NCBI RefSeq assembly: GCF_029227915.1
Contig: NC_079884.1
Coordinates: 7,626,001-7,690,000, forward strand
Direction of reading: 5' to 3'
From: Hydractinia symbiolongicarpus
Taxonomy: Eukaryota; Cnidaria; Hydrozoa; Anthoathecata; Hydractiniidae
Length of the DNA: 64,000 bases
A model generated the notes under the pieces. It was not told the DNA's origin, did no database searches, and was given only the letters and a program-made list of their open reading frames with translations. A program made the translations under genes and the position numbers. This document shows, piece by piece, positions 11,476 through 23,169 of this stretch. Numbering within the stretch: the first letter of the stretch is position 1; each line of letters starts with the position of its first letter.

Positions 11476-12179
11476 ATTATTATCCGGGTACTGCATTTTA
11501 GAACAAAAAATATAACCTTATAAAAGGAGGATGTAGAAACAACGTCTTTATAGAAACTATTCCTATATGGAACGTACATTCGAACAAAAAATATTTTTTT
11601 TAAATCGAATATCGTGTAAACATAGCAGGTTTTCATTGCAGCCACAACATTGAATTCTTTAAAAGATAAAAGTAAGTTTCACTTGTGTTTCGCGTTTTGT
11701 TTACTTTTTTCCGTGTTTATTACAAGCTCGTGAGCTTGTATTAAAACGCAAATGTGTCCTACAAGAATGGAAATTTTTGCCTCTCTGAGCACCGACACGG
11801 GAGTAGTCGTGTGTTCGAATCTCATCTTGGTAACTATTTTTACTTTTTTTTTCTTTTTACTATCTCGCCCGCGAGGACGTGTTTACAGACTGACCTAACG
11901 AAAATTGAAATTTCAAGAAATTTTCTATCAATATTATTGCCTATCCGAATAGCAAAATACATCGTGTCTAACTTCAGCTTTTTATAAACTTTTTGGCGAG
12001 GTTGTTTGCGTATATCATACGTCTTGTTTACATTTAATGTTACCATTTTTAAACTTTAAACACGGTTGCTATGGAACCGGCAATACCGTGGAATATTGCC
12101 CGCTATGACGTAAGTTCTAACCTATCACATTGCACGATTTTCGAAAATATCGATGCCGCCCTTTTACCCGGGTAATAAT
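11476..12179. mobile_element. putative non-autonomous DNA element with 15-bp terminal inverted repeats
   Basis: ATTATTATCCGGGTA at 11476-11490 is matched, inverted, by TACCCGGGTAATAAT at 12165-12179 (14 of 15 positions). The ~700-bp interior has no coding region. It carries a weak tRNA-like B box near 11810 and, near its right end, a GCAATACCG..AATATTGCCCG..TGACGT block resembling the adjacent foldback at 11378-11400. This suggests two related insertions side by side. No clear target duplication was seen. Confidence 0.45.
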
Positions 12180-14708
12180 TGTTTATATTTGTCAATCAGA
12201 ATATTGTTTTTGATCGTTGCAACGGCCAATTTACCGATAATTTACAAGAAATTTCAAGACCACCCTGAACAAGTGGAGAACGGTGATAATGGTTTGATGA
12301 TACTTTTACGAAAACTTAAGCACCATTGTCAATCAAATATTTTGTTGCCCGTCAGATCTCTTTTGGCAACTGTCCGTAAGTTCGACCATTTTCTTTGGAA
12401 CACATTTTAGTAGCAAAAATTTCAAATGGGTTGAAGCCATCATACCGACAAACCAATTCTTTCCCAAGATAAAATGTCCAATGACGACAATGGCACAAGG
12501 AACATCATAGAGCTGACTCGTGGCTGTGTGTGCGTTGCATAAATCTCTTTTTCAAATGTGTGCAGACAATTCTTATTTTTTTTCAAAACATTCGAATTTC
12601 GAATCATGTCACCGCCGAGACAGTCTTTCACTTTGTAATCAAAGTGAAAGACTGTCTCGGCGCCACAAAGCAATCGCCCACAGTGTCACGTTTCATGTCT
12701 TTCTTTGTTATCGTGCACCCAAAGAAGTAAGACATGAATCAATCTCACAGTAAGTGTATAAACAAAAGTAATAAATTTTTGTCTCATCAAGTTTTTTTTC
12801 TATTTATGCAAATTCAAAAAGGATTATAACGGTATGTACTTAATATGTTTTATATTTCCTTCAATATTTATGAAATTTCTCCTTTATATCTTAGGCGGGA
12901 GCAGCCAAGGTAGTCAATCGGAATTGGGTACCATTGATTTTGTTGCCGCTGAAATATCGTTGTCGTGAAAAGAGCTCTCCTCGTGGAAAGTGCGTCACAT
13001 ACACAGCGCAGGATAGATTTAACATTGAGAAATATGCGAGTGAGAATGGTTCCGCTTAATGCGTGAGAGCGTTCAAGCGAAAGTTTCCAAAATAAACGAA
13101 AGCACGGCCAGGGGATTTCAAAAGAGGTATGGACAAGAACTTTCAATGTCTAAAGGAAAAAGGTTTACCCTAGCCACAAAAAAACAATGACGCCCTCTTC
13201 TTCTTGGAAGACTAGATAAAATGGTCCAAAGATACATCAGGGCCGCGGGGCTGTAATCACACGATCAGTAGCCATCTCTACTGAAAATTTCTTTCGCAAT
13301 CTCTCTTTTGACGTCGCTATTCGCAAAACTTATTCCGCAAAATATGCCATTTTTGGGTCACTTATCCGCAAAAATGAATTCCGCAAAAATTTCTTCCGCA
13401 AATAATTTTTTCCCGAAAGGTATATTAAAGCTGACTAGACCCGAAAAAAGTGATACAGATGTGATCGTGGTTTATACTGTCATTTTGAAGGCTTGTTATT
13501 ATTATTGCTCAAAATTGAAGTGAGAGAAAGGAAAAGCAAAACAATTTGACTGACAGTCTAAAGGAAATGTTATCGAAAATATAATTTCATTACGATTTTC
13601 TACTTAAAATATTTCCACGGAACTAACGTGAGTAAGCACTGTGAGATGGATGGATTTTTTGCTTGTAAGTAGAGAACTAGAATGAAATAACTTAGTACCA
13701 ATTATGATAACGTTTTAGAAAATTTACACAGGAACAAAAAATAAAAATTATTTTTCATATACTAACAGAACAAATTCAAATATAATAAATAATATGGAAT
13801 AAATATCAACTTGTTACTTGACAATAAATTGGTGAAAGGTTTCTTATTAGCAACGACTTAAGGTTTCATTGCTGTTTAAAAATTTCCATCATATCAATGC
13901 AAAAAATATCAACAAAAAATTTGATATCGTTAGTATAGCAAGGAAGAAATCAACCAAAAGGGTAGTTTTCGTAAATGGTTTGTTTTATTTCAAGGCATTT
14001 CCGTATGTAGAAAGCAAAACCTCGTGTTTAGATTCAATGTACTGAAGTGATTTGGATTAGACTCGGGAAGCATCTACAAAACTAAACTCTTCCGCTCTCT
14101 TAATTTCCCTTCTCTGTTGATGCATTCTAACGAAATATAAGTAATTATTGTCAACCAAAACAACGTCAGTTATATCGATGTCCACATTGTCATTACACTA
14201 GCCGCCATTTATGTTGATCCAAAGCTTTCTGGTATGTTCTTTCATGTCATCTAAAAAAAAAAACAACGTTTTCACACAAATCAAATAGCTGTAAGGAGAA
14301 TTCATTTGAAAGAAAGATGTGCAATGCCACCATTACAGAAGACTTCAAACTACTGTACCATTGTTTATATAAACCTGCTTAGTTGACATGCGTTGAAGTC
14401 TGCAGAAAATTGTCTCAAAGTTGCTTCCTTCAACGTATATAGAGAAAATTCTACTTATACAGTCAATTATAGTGATTAAGCGAATAATATAATAGTTCGA
14501 AAGAACCATTCAATATGAGCCTGGCCTGACGGTTGCCCTTAGCAACTCGGATGCTGACATGAAACAGCGTGTGGTCTATTTAACTCCCGCATGACAGGTA
14601 CTAATCCTGTTATACTTTACTTACGAAGAGGTACAAAATAGACTTAAATTCGAAGCATGAGAAAAAACATTAAGAAGCTTACCATATGACAGAATTAATG
14701 TGACATTC
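12180..14708. other. non-coding stretch downstream of the bHLH-HMG gene
   Basis: I can support no gene here. It holds two perfect hairpins (listed separately; the second lies in the neighbouring intron) and a block of TTCCGCAAAA-type repeats at 13320-13410. Its right end is the 3' flank of the minus-strand bHLH-HMG gene. Confidence 0.4.
12614..12661. repeat. perfect 22-bp inverted repeat with 4-nt loop
   Basis: The arm 12614-12635 (starting GCCGAGACAG, ending CACTTTG) is exactly complementary to 12640-12661, separated by TAAT. It is much more GC-rich than its surroundings. It is too symmetric to be chance; see findings. Confidence 0.9.
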
Positions 14709-17700
14709 TCACAACGTGTGAATATTCTCCGACATGATAATTTCCCTTGCTTGTCTAGCCATTTCTCTAACAAAAAAAGAAAAATTTAAAAATGAAATCT
14801 AAGGCAGTTTATTGAAAGTAGGTATCTTATCGGATGTTGCAATACAAAGTCTCTTGATACACAGGACATCCCGAATTAACTATCAAAATACAATGCTTAG
14901 GGGATACCTTACGGACACCAAGGACACGGTGTCCGTAAGGTATCCCTGCTCTGATTACCTTTCAAATTACCAACATCTCTGCTCTTGCGAGACTTCAAAT
15001 AAAACAATCACGAAAGTCAGAATTATAACGCGAACACATATTTTTACCTGTATTCTCTTTTATAATTATCACTCAGGTTCTTCCATGCTTGCCCAAGTAA
15101 TTTACTAATTTCACGATTATTAAACGAACGGTAAGTTCTAAAACAAATTTATTTAATTGGTCAATAAAAAAAGCGTATTAAAAGCTTCCCTTTTCTAAAG
15201 TAAACCCTCCTCCGCTTTCTCCTTTTCTACAACAGAGCCTTCAGTCACACCTACCATCGTGTTACGATTTTCTCTCTATCTACAAGAGCCATTGTGGGTA
15301 GGGTGCCACATATAAATTTCTGATATTCTGTGAAACAATCTTTACTTAATATCCTTGATTTTAATTGATTCCGCCCCCTTTTGGTTGGCGTTACGCTATT
15401 GTAGCGTGGTCCACCTAGTTTGAGTTTTCACGATAGACTCGACTTTTGAGTAGAGAACCTAGATTTTATTTTTTCACTACTTACTTCAAAAATATAATTT
15501 CTTTCAAACGGTAACTTTGTTCCTAATATACAGTTTATCGGTTGGACGTGTTTTAACCCGACCTTTTCGGCTTTAATTTTTACAGACAGCTTCGGGTGTT
15601 TATCCATGAATATCAGATAAACATTACAAATTAGGTAAATCTAACTTTCTACTACAAAAACCAACCTACCTATGAAGTTTAGTCCGATTTAACTTAGCAA
15701 AATACATAAACGCATTCATTGATTTTTTTATTCTCTCAGGTTTTCTATGTTCATGTAAACACACATGTTCACTATCCACCATGTTGTTCATCTCTTCACC
15801 TGGTGCGCAAGATTGCATCAGACGCGTTAAATAATCACAAGCCTTTTTAACTCCGTTTTCTTCTTCCGTCTTGATCGAATAATTACGACACACGTCACCT
15901 TTGTGTGAGTCAACATTTGCTATATACGGACTACTGCGTGCTACAGCATCATATTCTGGAGAAGGAGATGAATGATTTTCCTTTACTGAACTGGGAAAGT
16001 CAGAAATCTGCGGGCTCGAGATGACATTTTCAAAGTTTGCTCTGCAGGGGGTAGTTTGGAACGATGACATTTTGTATTTCGGCCATTTCATGTCAAGCAA
16101 ATGATTAGTTGAATCTAAAATGAAAAGTGTTGGAAAGTAAAATGTGTTTTCTTCAAGCTTTAACAAGGTTAAGAAATAGTTTAGGAAATGGCAAGATAGC
16201 AAACTTTCATGGAGGATATGCTAAACAGCTTAAAAACATCAAAAAATAAAAGCGCCCAAAATTTTATAGCAAGGCTGTTTTCCATTCGCGTAATTTTAAG
16301 GCAGGCGGTATATTAAATGCTTGAATTCTGCAATCTCATTGATTGATTACAAAAACATTACATCATTGGTGGACTTGAAAACGGTTGGCGGAGAAAAAAT
16401 TCGAAAGTTTTTTCTTCATTAGCGCGGATATTTGATAAGAAATCATAATGGCGGATAAAGTAATCTGGGAAAACAAGTTATAATATAGTCAGAATTTCTG
16501 CAAAATCTTTTAAATCTTCTGCAACAGTAAACCCAACCATGGGAGTTGTGGTAAAAAGACAAGAATTCAAGAAATTTTAACAACAAACTTATTTAATAAA
16601 AGGAATGAACAAGCGAAATAAATGTGCGACATTTTCAACCGTAAATATTCCGCCTACCTTAATTTTGCGCGGTAACATGCGAACACACGTTTTCTCCTCG
16701 TAAGAAACATATTTTTTGGTTCAGAAATGTTGTTTTAGTGGCTTTAAAATACTTACAACATTTGTTACCACTAACTACTTAAATGAAAAATATAGGTTAT
16801 ACAACTAAACCAATAGCTACTTCTTACCTTCACCAGACCGCTTTAATTGGATGCTTTCCAGCTGTGCTTTAAAATGTTGAATTTCTTGTTGTAAAAACTC
16901 TATAAACTCCGCTGCCTTCTTGAGAGTTGTGATTCGTGGAGTACGCAGATGATGGCAGCTCGCATATGGTAACATATCGTTTAGCTGTTTGATCAAGTCT
17001 GATATTCTCTTGCGAGAATCGCTGAAACACAGAACTAGTATATATAAGAAACAAAAAACAAAGCATATAATAATTTTATCAGCGAGTTGTACATTGGATA
17101 TTTAACCATTACCACATGTTGCAATACAACTTTTATAATTCAACAATAAACAGCACATGATGTTCTAATATATGCCAGTCTTGAGCTCAATATTATAACA
17201 TAAAAAATATTGTCACTATAAAGAAAATGCTAGAAAATATTGCTAACGCTATAAAGAGAAAAGAAAATGCTAGAAAATATTGCTAACGCTATAAAGAGAA
17301 AGGAAAATGCTAGAAAATATTGCTAACGCTATAAAGAGAAAGGGAAATGCTAGAAAATATTGCTAAAGCTATAAAGAGAAAGGAAAATGCTAGAAAATAT
17401 TGCTAACGCTATAAAGAGAAAGGAAAATGCTAGAAAATATTGCTAACGCTATAAAGAGAAAAGAAAATTCTAGAAAATATTGCTAACGCTATAAAGAGAA
17501 AAGAAAATTCTAGAAAATATTGCTAACGCTATAAAGAGAAAGGAAAATGCTAGAAAATATTGCTAACGCTATAAAGAGAAAGGGAAATGCTAGAAAATAT
17601 TGCTAACGCTATAAAGAGAAAGGAAAATGCTAGAAAATATTGCTAACGCTATAAAGAGAAAAGAAAATGCTAGAAAATATTGCTAACGCTATAAAGAGAA

Positions 17701-20700
17701 AGGGAAATGCTAGAAAATATTACTAACGCTATAAAGAGAAAAGAAAATGCTAGAAAATATTACTAACGCTATAAAGAGAAAGGGAAATGCTAGAAAATAT
17801 TGCTAACGCTATAAAGAGAAAAGAAAATGCTAGAAAATATTACTAACGCTATAAAGAGAAAGGGAAATGCTAGAAAATATTGCTAACGCTTTAAAGAGAA
17901 AGGAAGATGCTAGAAAATATTGCTAACGCTATAAAGAGAAAGGGAAATGCTAGAAAATATTGCTAACGCTTTAAAGAGAAAGGAAGATGCTAGAAAATAT
18001 TGCTAACGCCATAAAGAGAAAGGAAAATGCTAGAAAATATTGCTAACGCTATAAAGAGAAAAGAAAATTCTAGAAAATATTGCTAACGCTATAAAGAGAA
18101 AAGAAAATTCTAGAGAATATTGCTAACGCTATAAAGAGAAAGGAAAATTCTAGAAAATATTGCTAACGCTATAAAGAGAAAGGAAAATGCTAGAAAATAT
18201 TGCTAACGCTATAAAGAGAAAAGAAAATTCTAGAAAATATTGCTAACGCTATAAAGAGAAAGGGAAATGCTAGAAAATATTACTAACGCTATAAAGAGAA
18301 AAGAAAATGCTAGAAAATATTACTAACGCTATAAAGAGAAAGGGAAATGCTAGAAAATATTGCTAACGCTATAAAGAGAAAAGAAAATGCTAGAAAATAT
18401 TACTAACGCTATAAAGAGAAAAGAAAATGCTAGAAAACATTGCTAACGCTATAGAGAGAAAGGGAAATGCTAGAAAATATTGCTAACGCTATAAAGAGAA
18501 AAGAAAATGCTAGAAAATATTGCTAACGCTATAAAGAGAAAGGAAAATGCTAGAAAATATTGCTAACGCTATAAAGAGAAAAGAAAATTCTAGAAAATAT
18601 TGCTAACGCTATAAAGAGAAAGGAAAATGCTAGAAAATATTGCTAACGCTATAAAGAGAAAAGAAAATTCTAGAAAATATTGCTAACGCTATAAAGAGAA
18701 AGGGAAATGCTAGAAAATATTACTAACGCTATAAAGAGAAAAGAAAATGCTAGAAAATATTACTAACGCTATAAAGAGAAAGGGAAATGCTAGAAAATAT
18801 TGCTAACGCTATAAAGAGAAAAGAAAATGCTAGAAAATATTACTAACGCTATAAAGAGAAAAGAAAATGCTAGAAAACATTGCTAACGCTATAGAGAGAA
18901 AGGGAAATGCTAGAAAATATTGCTAACGCTATAAAGAGAAAAGAAAATGCTAGAAAATATTGCTAACGCTATAAAGAGAAAGGGAAATGCTAGAAAATAT
19001 TGCTAACGCTTTAAAGAGAAAGGAAGATGCTAGAAAATATTGCTAACGCTATAAAGAGAAAGGGAAATGCTAGAAAATATTGCTAACGCTTTAAAGAGAA
19101 AGGAAGATGCTAGAAAATATTGCTAACGCCATAAAGAGAAAGGAAAATGCTAGAAAATATTGCTAACGCTATAAAGAGAAAAGAAAATTCTAGAAAATAT
19201 TGCTAACGCTATAAAGAGAAAAGAAAATTCTAGAGAATATTGCTAACGCTATAAAGAGAAAGGAAAATTCTAGAAAATATTGCTAACGCTATAAAGAGAA
19301 AGGAAAATGCTAGAAAATATTGCTAACGCTATAAAGAGAAAAGAAAATTCTAGAAAATATTGCTAACGCTATAAAGAGAAAGGGAAATGCTAGAAAATAT
19401 TACTAACGCTATAAAGAGAAAAGAAAATGCTAGAAAATATTACTAACGCTATAAAGAGAAAGGGAAATGCTAGAAAATATTGCTAACGCTATAAAGAGAA
19501 AAGAAAATGCTAGAAAATATTACTAACGCTATAAAGAGAAAAGAAAATGCTAGAAAACATTGCTAACGCTATAAAGAGAAAGGGAAATGCTAGAAAATAT
19601 TGCTAACGCTATAAAGAGAAAGGAAAATGCTAGAAAATATTGCTAACGCTATAAAGAGAAAAGAAAATGCTAGAAAATATTGCTAACGCTATAAAGAGAA
19701 AGGGAAATGCTAGAAAATATTACTAACGCTATAAAGAGAAAAGAAAATGCTAGAAAATATTACTAACGCTATAAAGAGAAAGGAAAATGCTAGAAAATAT
19801 TGCTAACGCTATAAAGAGAAAAGAAAATTCTAGAAAATATTGCTAACGCTATAAAGAGAAAGGAAAATGCTAGAAATACTAAAAAAATACGCAACTTACG
19901 CAGGATTTTTCTTCTTCTTTAGTTTGGTTGTAACCTTCGAATCGCTAACTGAAGTATCACAGTGACCACCTAAAAATTAGCACAATACCAATATTATTCT
20001 GAATACTAAAAAAACTTATTTCTCTATTAAAGAAATCTTCCTAGACAGTCCTACTGCGCTGTCTTGGAAGATCACGTTTGTTTTCTATATAGTAAAAGGA
20101 TGTGGTAAATGAAAAACGTTTCAAATAAAACTTTCAGTGATTATGATTTCCACCTTTTACAAAACCGTCAAATATGGAAGTGAGCAAATTTATCCTTCAA
20201 CTTTTAACATTTATGATTAGAACGCGAAAAATTTTTCCCGCTTTTTATGCAGTGACTATAGTAATAGCATTGAGTGGTCATTTGAGCAATTTTGCTTTAT
20301 TTCGGGGTGAAATTTATTTCTTCTAAACAGAGGCAAATTCTTGTCGCAATTTCTTTCCTTAAGGTATTATTTATTTTCATTTTTACATCCTGGAGGTTTT
20401 TAGTTAATCAGCTTACTAACCCTGAAAATAAGACGTCTATATATTTAAAAAAAAAATTGGGTTGTAAATATAAACAAAAATAAAAATAATTCTTCAGTGC
20501 CTCCCCTTAATAGTATTATAGAAAAAACTGCTACACCGCTATTTTGACCATAGCTTAAAATGGAATTGTATTCCACCTTAAGCTGTTGTATCAGTCATAT
20601 TGGTAAATTATAAAGCAAAAAAGATGAAGATTTTACAAACCATTTATTGACTCCAACATTTGGTTACAATCAATTGACTTCTTGTGCACCATAGGTGTGT

Positions 20701-23169
20701 AATTTATGTTTGAGTGGCTCAACACTTCATCGGCCAAAAGATTCTAATCAAGTGGTAAAATTAGAATAAATCTTTATCGCAACTTTTAATACAATCGACT
20801 CCTTGTCAACTTTTAATACAATCGACTCCTTGTCAACTTTTTGTGTGACTTATTTTAAAAATGAAAAATCGCCACTAATAAGTACAGGGATCAGCATATA
20901 AAGTTTCTCCTGTTCATTTGTTTTTAATTAAAGTTTACTTGAAAGATAAAAAATCCTCCAATTTTGGAATTTCATCTATGCAGAATTGCCAACTTTTTTA
21001 CTCCTATGGTATATTCAAGTCAAGCTACTAGCCTAGCCAGTTGCACAATAGGTAAACTTACCAAATTTTTGTGGTCAATGAAAGGGGAATGGTCTTCGTC
21101 ATAAACCTCATAAGGCATAGCGTTTTCTCCACATGTTGGACTTGGTGGCAAAGAAACTAAAGTGATATTTGAACAAAAAATTACAAAAAATTAAAAAGAA
21201 AAATATTTGCAGGACTTCCTTAGTCAATCGGGTTTGAGCTCAATCCGCGCATTACCTCTTCGTTACCTTCTAGAAGGTATGTTCCAACGTGGTTATGGCT
21301 CTTATTCGTGCGGTAAGACATAAGGTAGTATCCTGGCCTCCTCTACGGTATGTACTTGTAAAATAACATCAGGTCAATAGTGCAGTTGGCAGAGCAGTCA
21401 CCTGGCACATGGAAGGACATGGTTTCAAGTTTCGCTCAATTATTATCTTTGCAACACTTGCAAATCGAATGTGCAGATATACCAGAAACTTTCCGAATCA
21501 CAAGATTATGCTACTAATCACAATCAATACTAAATAACTTACTAGACCTCTTAAAAAAACAATTTTAAATAATTTTCACACCTTCTAAAACACTCAACCA
21601 ATGTATATAACATACCTAAACATAAGCAAAATATTCTTACATTTCTTTGGAGAAAAAATTGGCCAATTGGAAACCTCAGTGTAGTCAGCAGGATGAGCAG
21701 AGTGGCAATTGTTTTGCATCTCCTGAAAACGTAACACTCAGATCAATACTAGTAAACTTGTCACCACAGTCTGTGCTGAAAAAAAGACCTTAGTTCCATA
21801 TTGGATTGTTAGCAATGCTTATATCAAAAGATATTTTTAGTTCAATATTAGTAATCACGCCATTTTAGAAAGATGCATAGCGTAGTTCACACGTACACAT
21901 CATTATCTGTTACAACAATGTTAGTATGGAACTTGTGTTGAACGAAAAAAAAATGTTTAAGTGAAGAGTGTAAGGGTCATTCAGAAAGTACATTTATCTA
22001 AATAGTTGCTATTTTGATCAGCCTCCCCTTGTTTGTTTTTGTTCGTTATTACATGACACCCCCTTCTCCCCCGCCCTCCCTTCCACATCATAAAGGTACT
22101 TAACGAATACCCCTAATCAAACCGTGTTTTGTAACTGCAAACTGCAGCTCCAAAAGTAAATTTATACCTACCATCCATTGTTGATAATGATCATTAGACT
22201 GTACCAACCTACAGATAACTTATTATGATATATTGACATAATTTTATACTCTGTTCATATAATAAAAGAAATTCACTATAAATACAAAATATGATAACTG
22301 CACGACATTGTCTCAAGAAAAAATCACAGTTTTAAATTTTCTTTGTTCAATACAAAAGAAAAGAAGCATAAAAAAACTAGCTTAGACAGGCATTCTCATA
22401 TTGTGATCGTGTTTTAGAAGAATAATATCCCGTCGATATCAAAATAGGACAAGATCAGAGAGTTGTGCTTGTTCTTTTTAAAAATTTTACAACACCTACC
22501 CCATGTTGTTTTGTTCCATTCTTGGGATATCCATCACCAGGTCGACCTCTTAAACATAAAATATAGATTTAAATCTCTTATGAACATCAGTATAGGGAAC
22601 AGCCTCGCAAAAACACAAACAATCCTTTGCGTTTAAAATTTTGCTACTGGCATATACAAACGTTTATAAAACTGAAAGATGAGATATTCTAAGGTTTGTA
22701 TCTGTCAGTATGAACCTTTAACATCATAATTGGAGCCACACAATTAAAAATTTCACTTTAATTTTATCCTTATTTTACTTCAATATCTTGTTTATTATTT
22801 GGCATTTCAAATCGAAGTCAATAGAGTTTATGATCATATCATAATTTGCACTCAACAAGGACAAAAAAGACAAAAACTTGAATGACGTGCTAAATGCAAC
22901 ATTTTACTTAAGAAATTACCCCTAACCATGTGAGAAACTAACAGAAAACAAAACAATTTATCTGCATACATACCTTGGTTGTAATGTCCATGTCCTAACG
23001 TATAATCTACATGCATCATGGGAACTGTTGACTGTGCATCATACCATGTGTTAATATGGCGCACATTATTCCATTCGTTGCACCAGGCTGTGTTGCCATA
23101 TTGACAATATTGACTTGGTGGTGGTAATGTATCTCCCCAGTTGGTGACTACAGGAATTTGGTCCTCCAT
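14709..23169 (-). CDS. bHLH plus HMG-box protein, MEIOSIN (BHMG1)-like
   Basis: Putative transcription factor with a basic helix-loop-helix followed by an HMG box. In vertebrates this pair defines MEIOSIN/BHMG1, which works with STRA8 to switch on meiotic genes. Exons on the minus strand: 23169-22974, 22546-22500, 21722-21641, 21156-21062, 19969-19900, 17021-16828, 16114-15670, 15137-15048 and 14766-14709 (stop TGA). The last five join perfectly in phase. The basic region KLKKKKNPADSRKRI spans exons 5-6. The HLH has DLIKQLNDMLP and TPRITTLKKAAEFIEFLQQEI. After a Ser/Pro-rich linker of about 115 residues comes a complete HMG box (KKSMNAFMYFAKLNR, NNREISKLLGQAWKNLS, YREMARQAREI), ending nine residues before the stop. 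The first four exons (140 codons, Met at 23169) join in phase with one another but end one base short of the phase needed for exon 5, so a small exon is missing or a base is lost in the assembly. Orthology to MEIOSIN is inferred from architecture. Confidence 0.75.
14901..14946. repeat. perfect 19-bp inverted repeat with 8-nt loop in last intron of the bHLH-HMG gene
   Basis: The arm 14901-14919 (GGGATACCTTACGGACACC) is exactly complementary to 14928-14946, with AAGGACAC between. It lies in the intron between exons 15137-15048 and 14766-14709 and would form a stable stem in the pre-mRNA. Confidence 0.9.
17217..19878. repeat. 40-bp minisatellite, about 66 units, in the intron splitting the bHLH domain
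   Basis: The unit is TGCTAACGCTATAAAGAGAA followed by AGGAAAATGCTAGAAAATAT, with variants AAGAAAATTC, AGGGAAATGC, AGGAAGATGC and TACTAACGC. All units keep an exact 40-base register from about 17231 to 19878. Higher-order copying is visible. The rare variant TAGAAAACAT stands at 18431, 18871 (11 units later) and 19551 (28 units after the first). The variant TGCTAACGCC stands at 18001 and 19121 (28 units). The array fills almost all of the intron between 19899 and 17022. Confidence 0.97.
20793..20850. repeat. 29-bp tandem duplication
   Basis: CTTTTAATACAATCGACTCC followed by TTGTCAA occurs twice in a row, with a partial third copy (CTTTTTGTG). It lies in the 1.1-kb intron between candidate exons 21156-21062 and 19969-19900 of the bHLH-HMG gene. 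I found no further exon in that intron. Confidence 0.75.
21367..21450 (+). mobile_element. tRNA-derived SINE head (fragment)
   Basis: AATAGTGCAGTTGGCAGAGC and, about 35 bases later, ATGGTTTCAAGTTTC have the spacing and wording of the A and B boxes of a tRNA gene (compare GGTTCGAATCC). It lies on the plus strand in an intron of the minus-strand bHLH-HMG gene. It is decayed, and no tail or target duplication was found. Confidence 0.5.

Noticed and set aside
11760-11835. Plus-strand tRNA-like sequence with B-box-like GTGTTCGAATCTC
   Set aside because: No convincing A box or acceptor stem. At most a SINE remnant.
12440-13146. Several 66-92 codon frames on both strands near the 12.6-kb hairpin
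   Set aside because: They are created by the inverted repeat and by chance. No shared protein motif.
14230-14265. A further exon of the bHLH-HMG gene (acceptor followed by DDMKEHTRKLWIN on the minus strand)
   Set aside because: The HMG box is already completed and terminated by exon 14766-14709. The frame stops after 17 codons and is not needed.
17217-19878. CRISPR array
   Set aside because: Units are head-to-tail with no unique spacers, and the sequence is from an animal with introns. It is a minisatellite.
19983-19992. A 10-nt micro-exon that would repair the phase break before the bHLH exon
   Set aside because: The intron left between it and the next exon would be only 19 bases, too short to be spliced.
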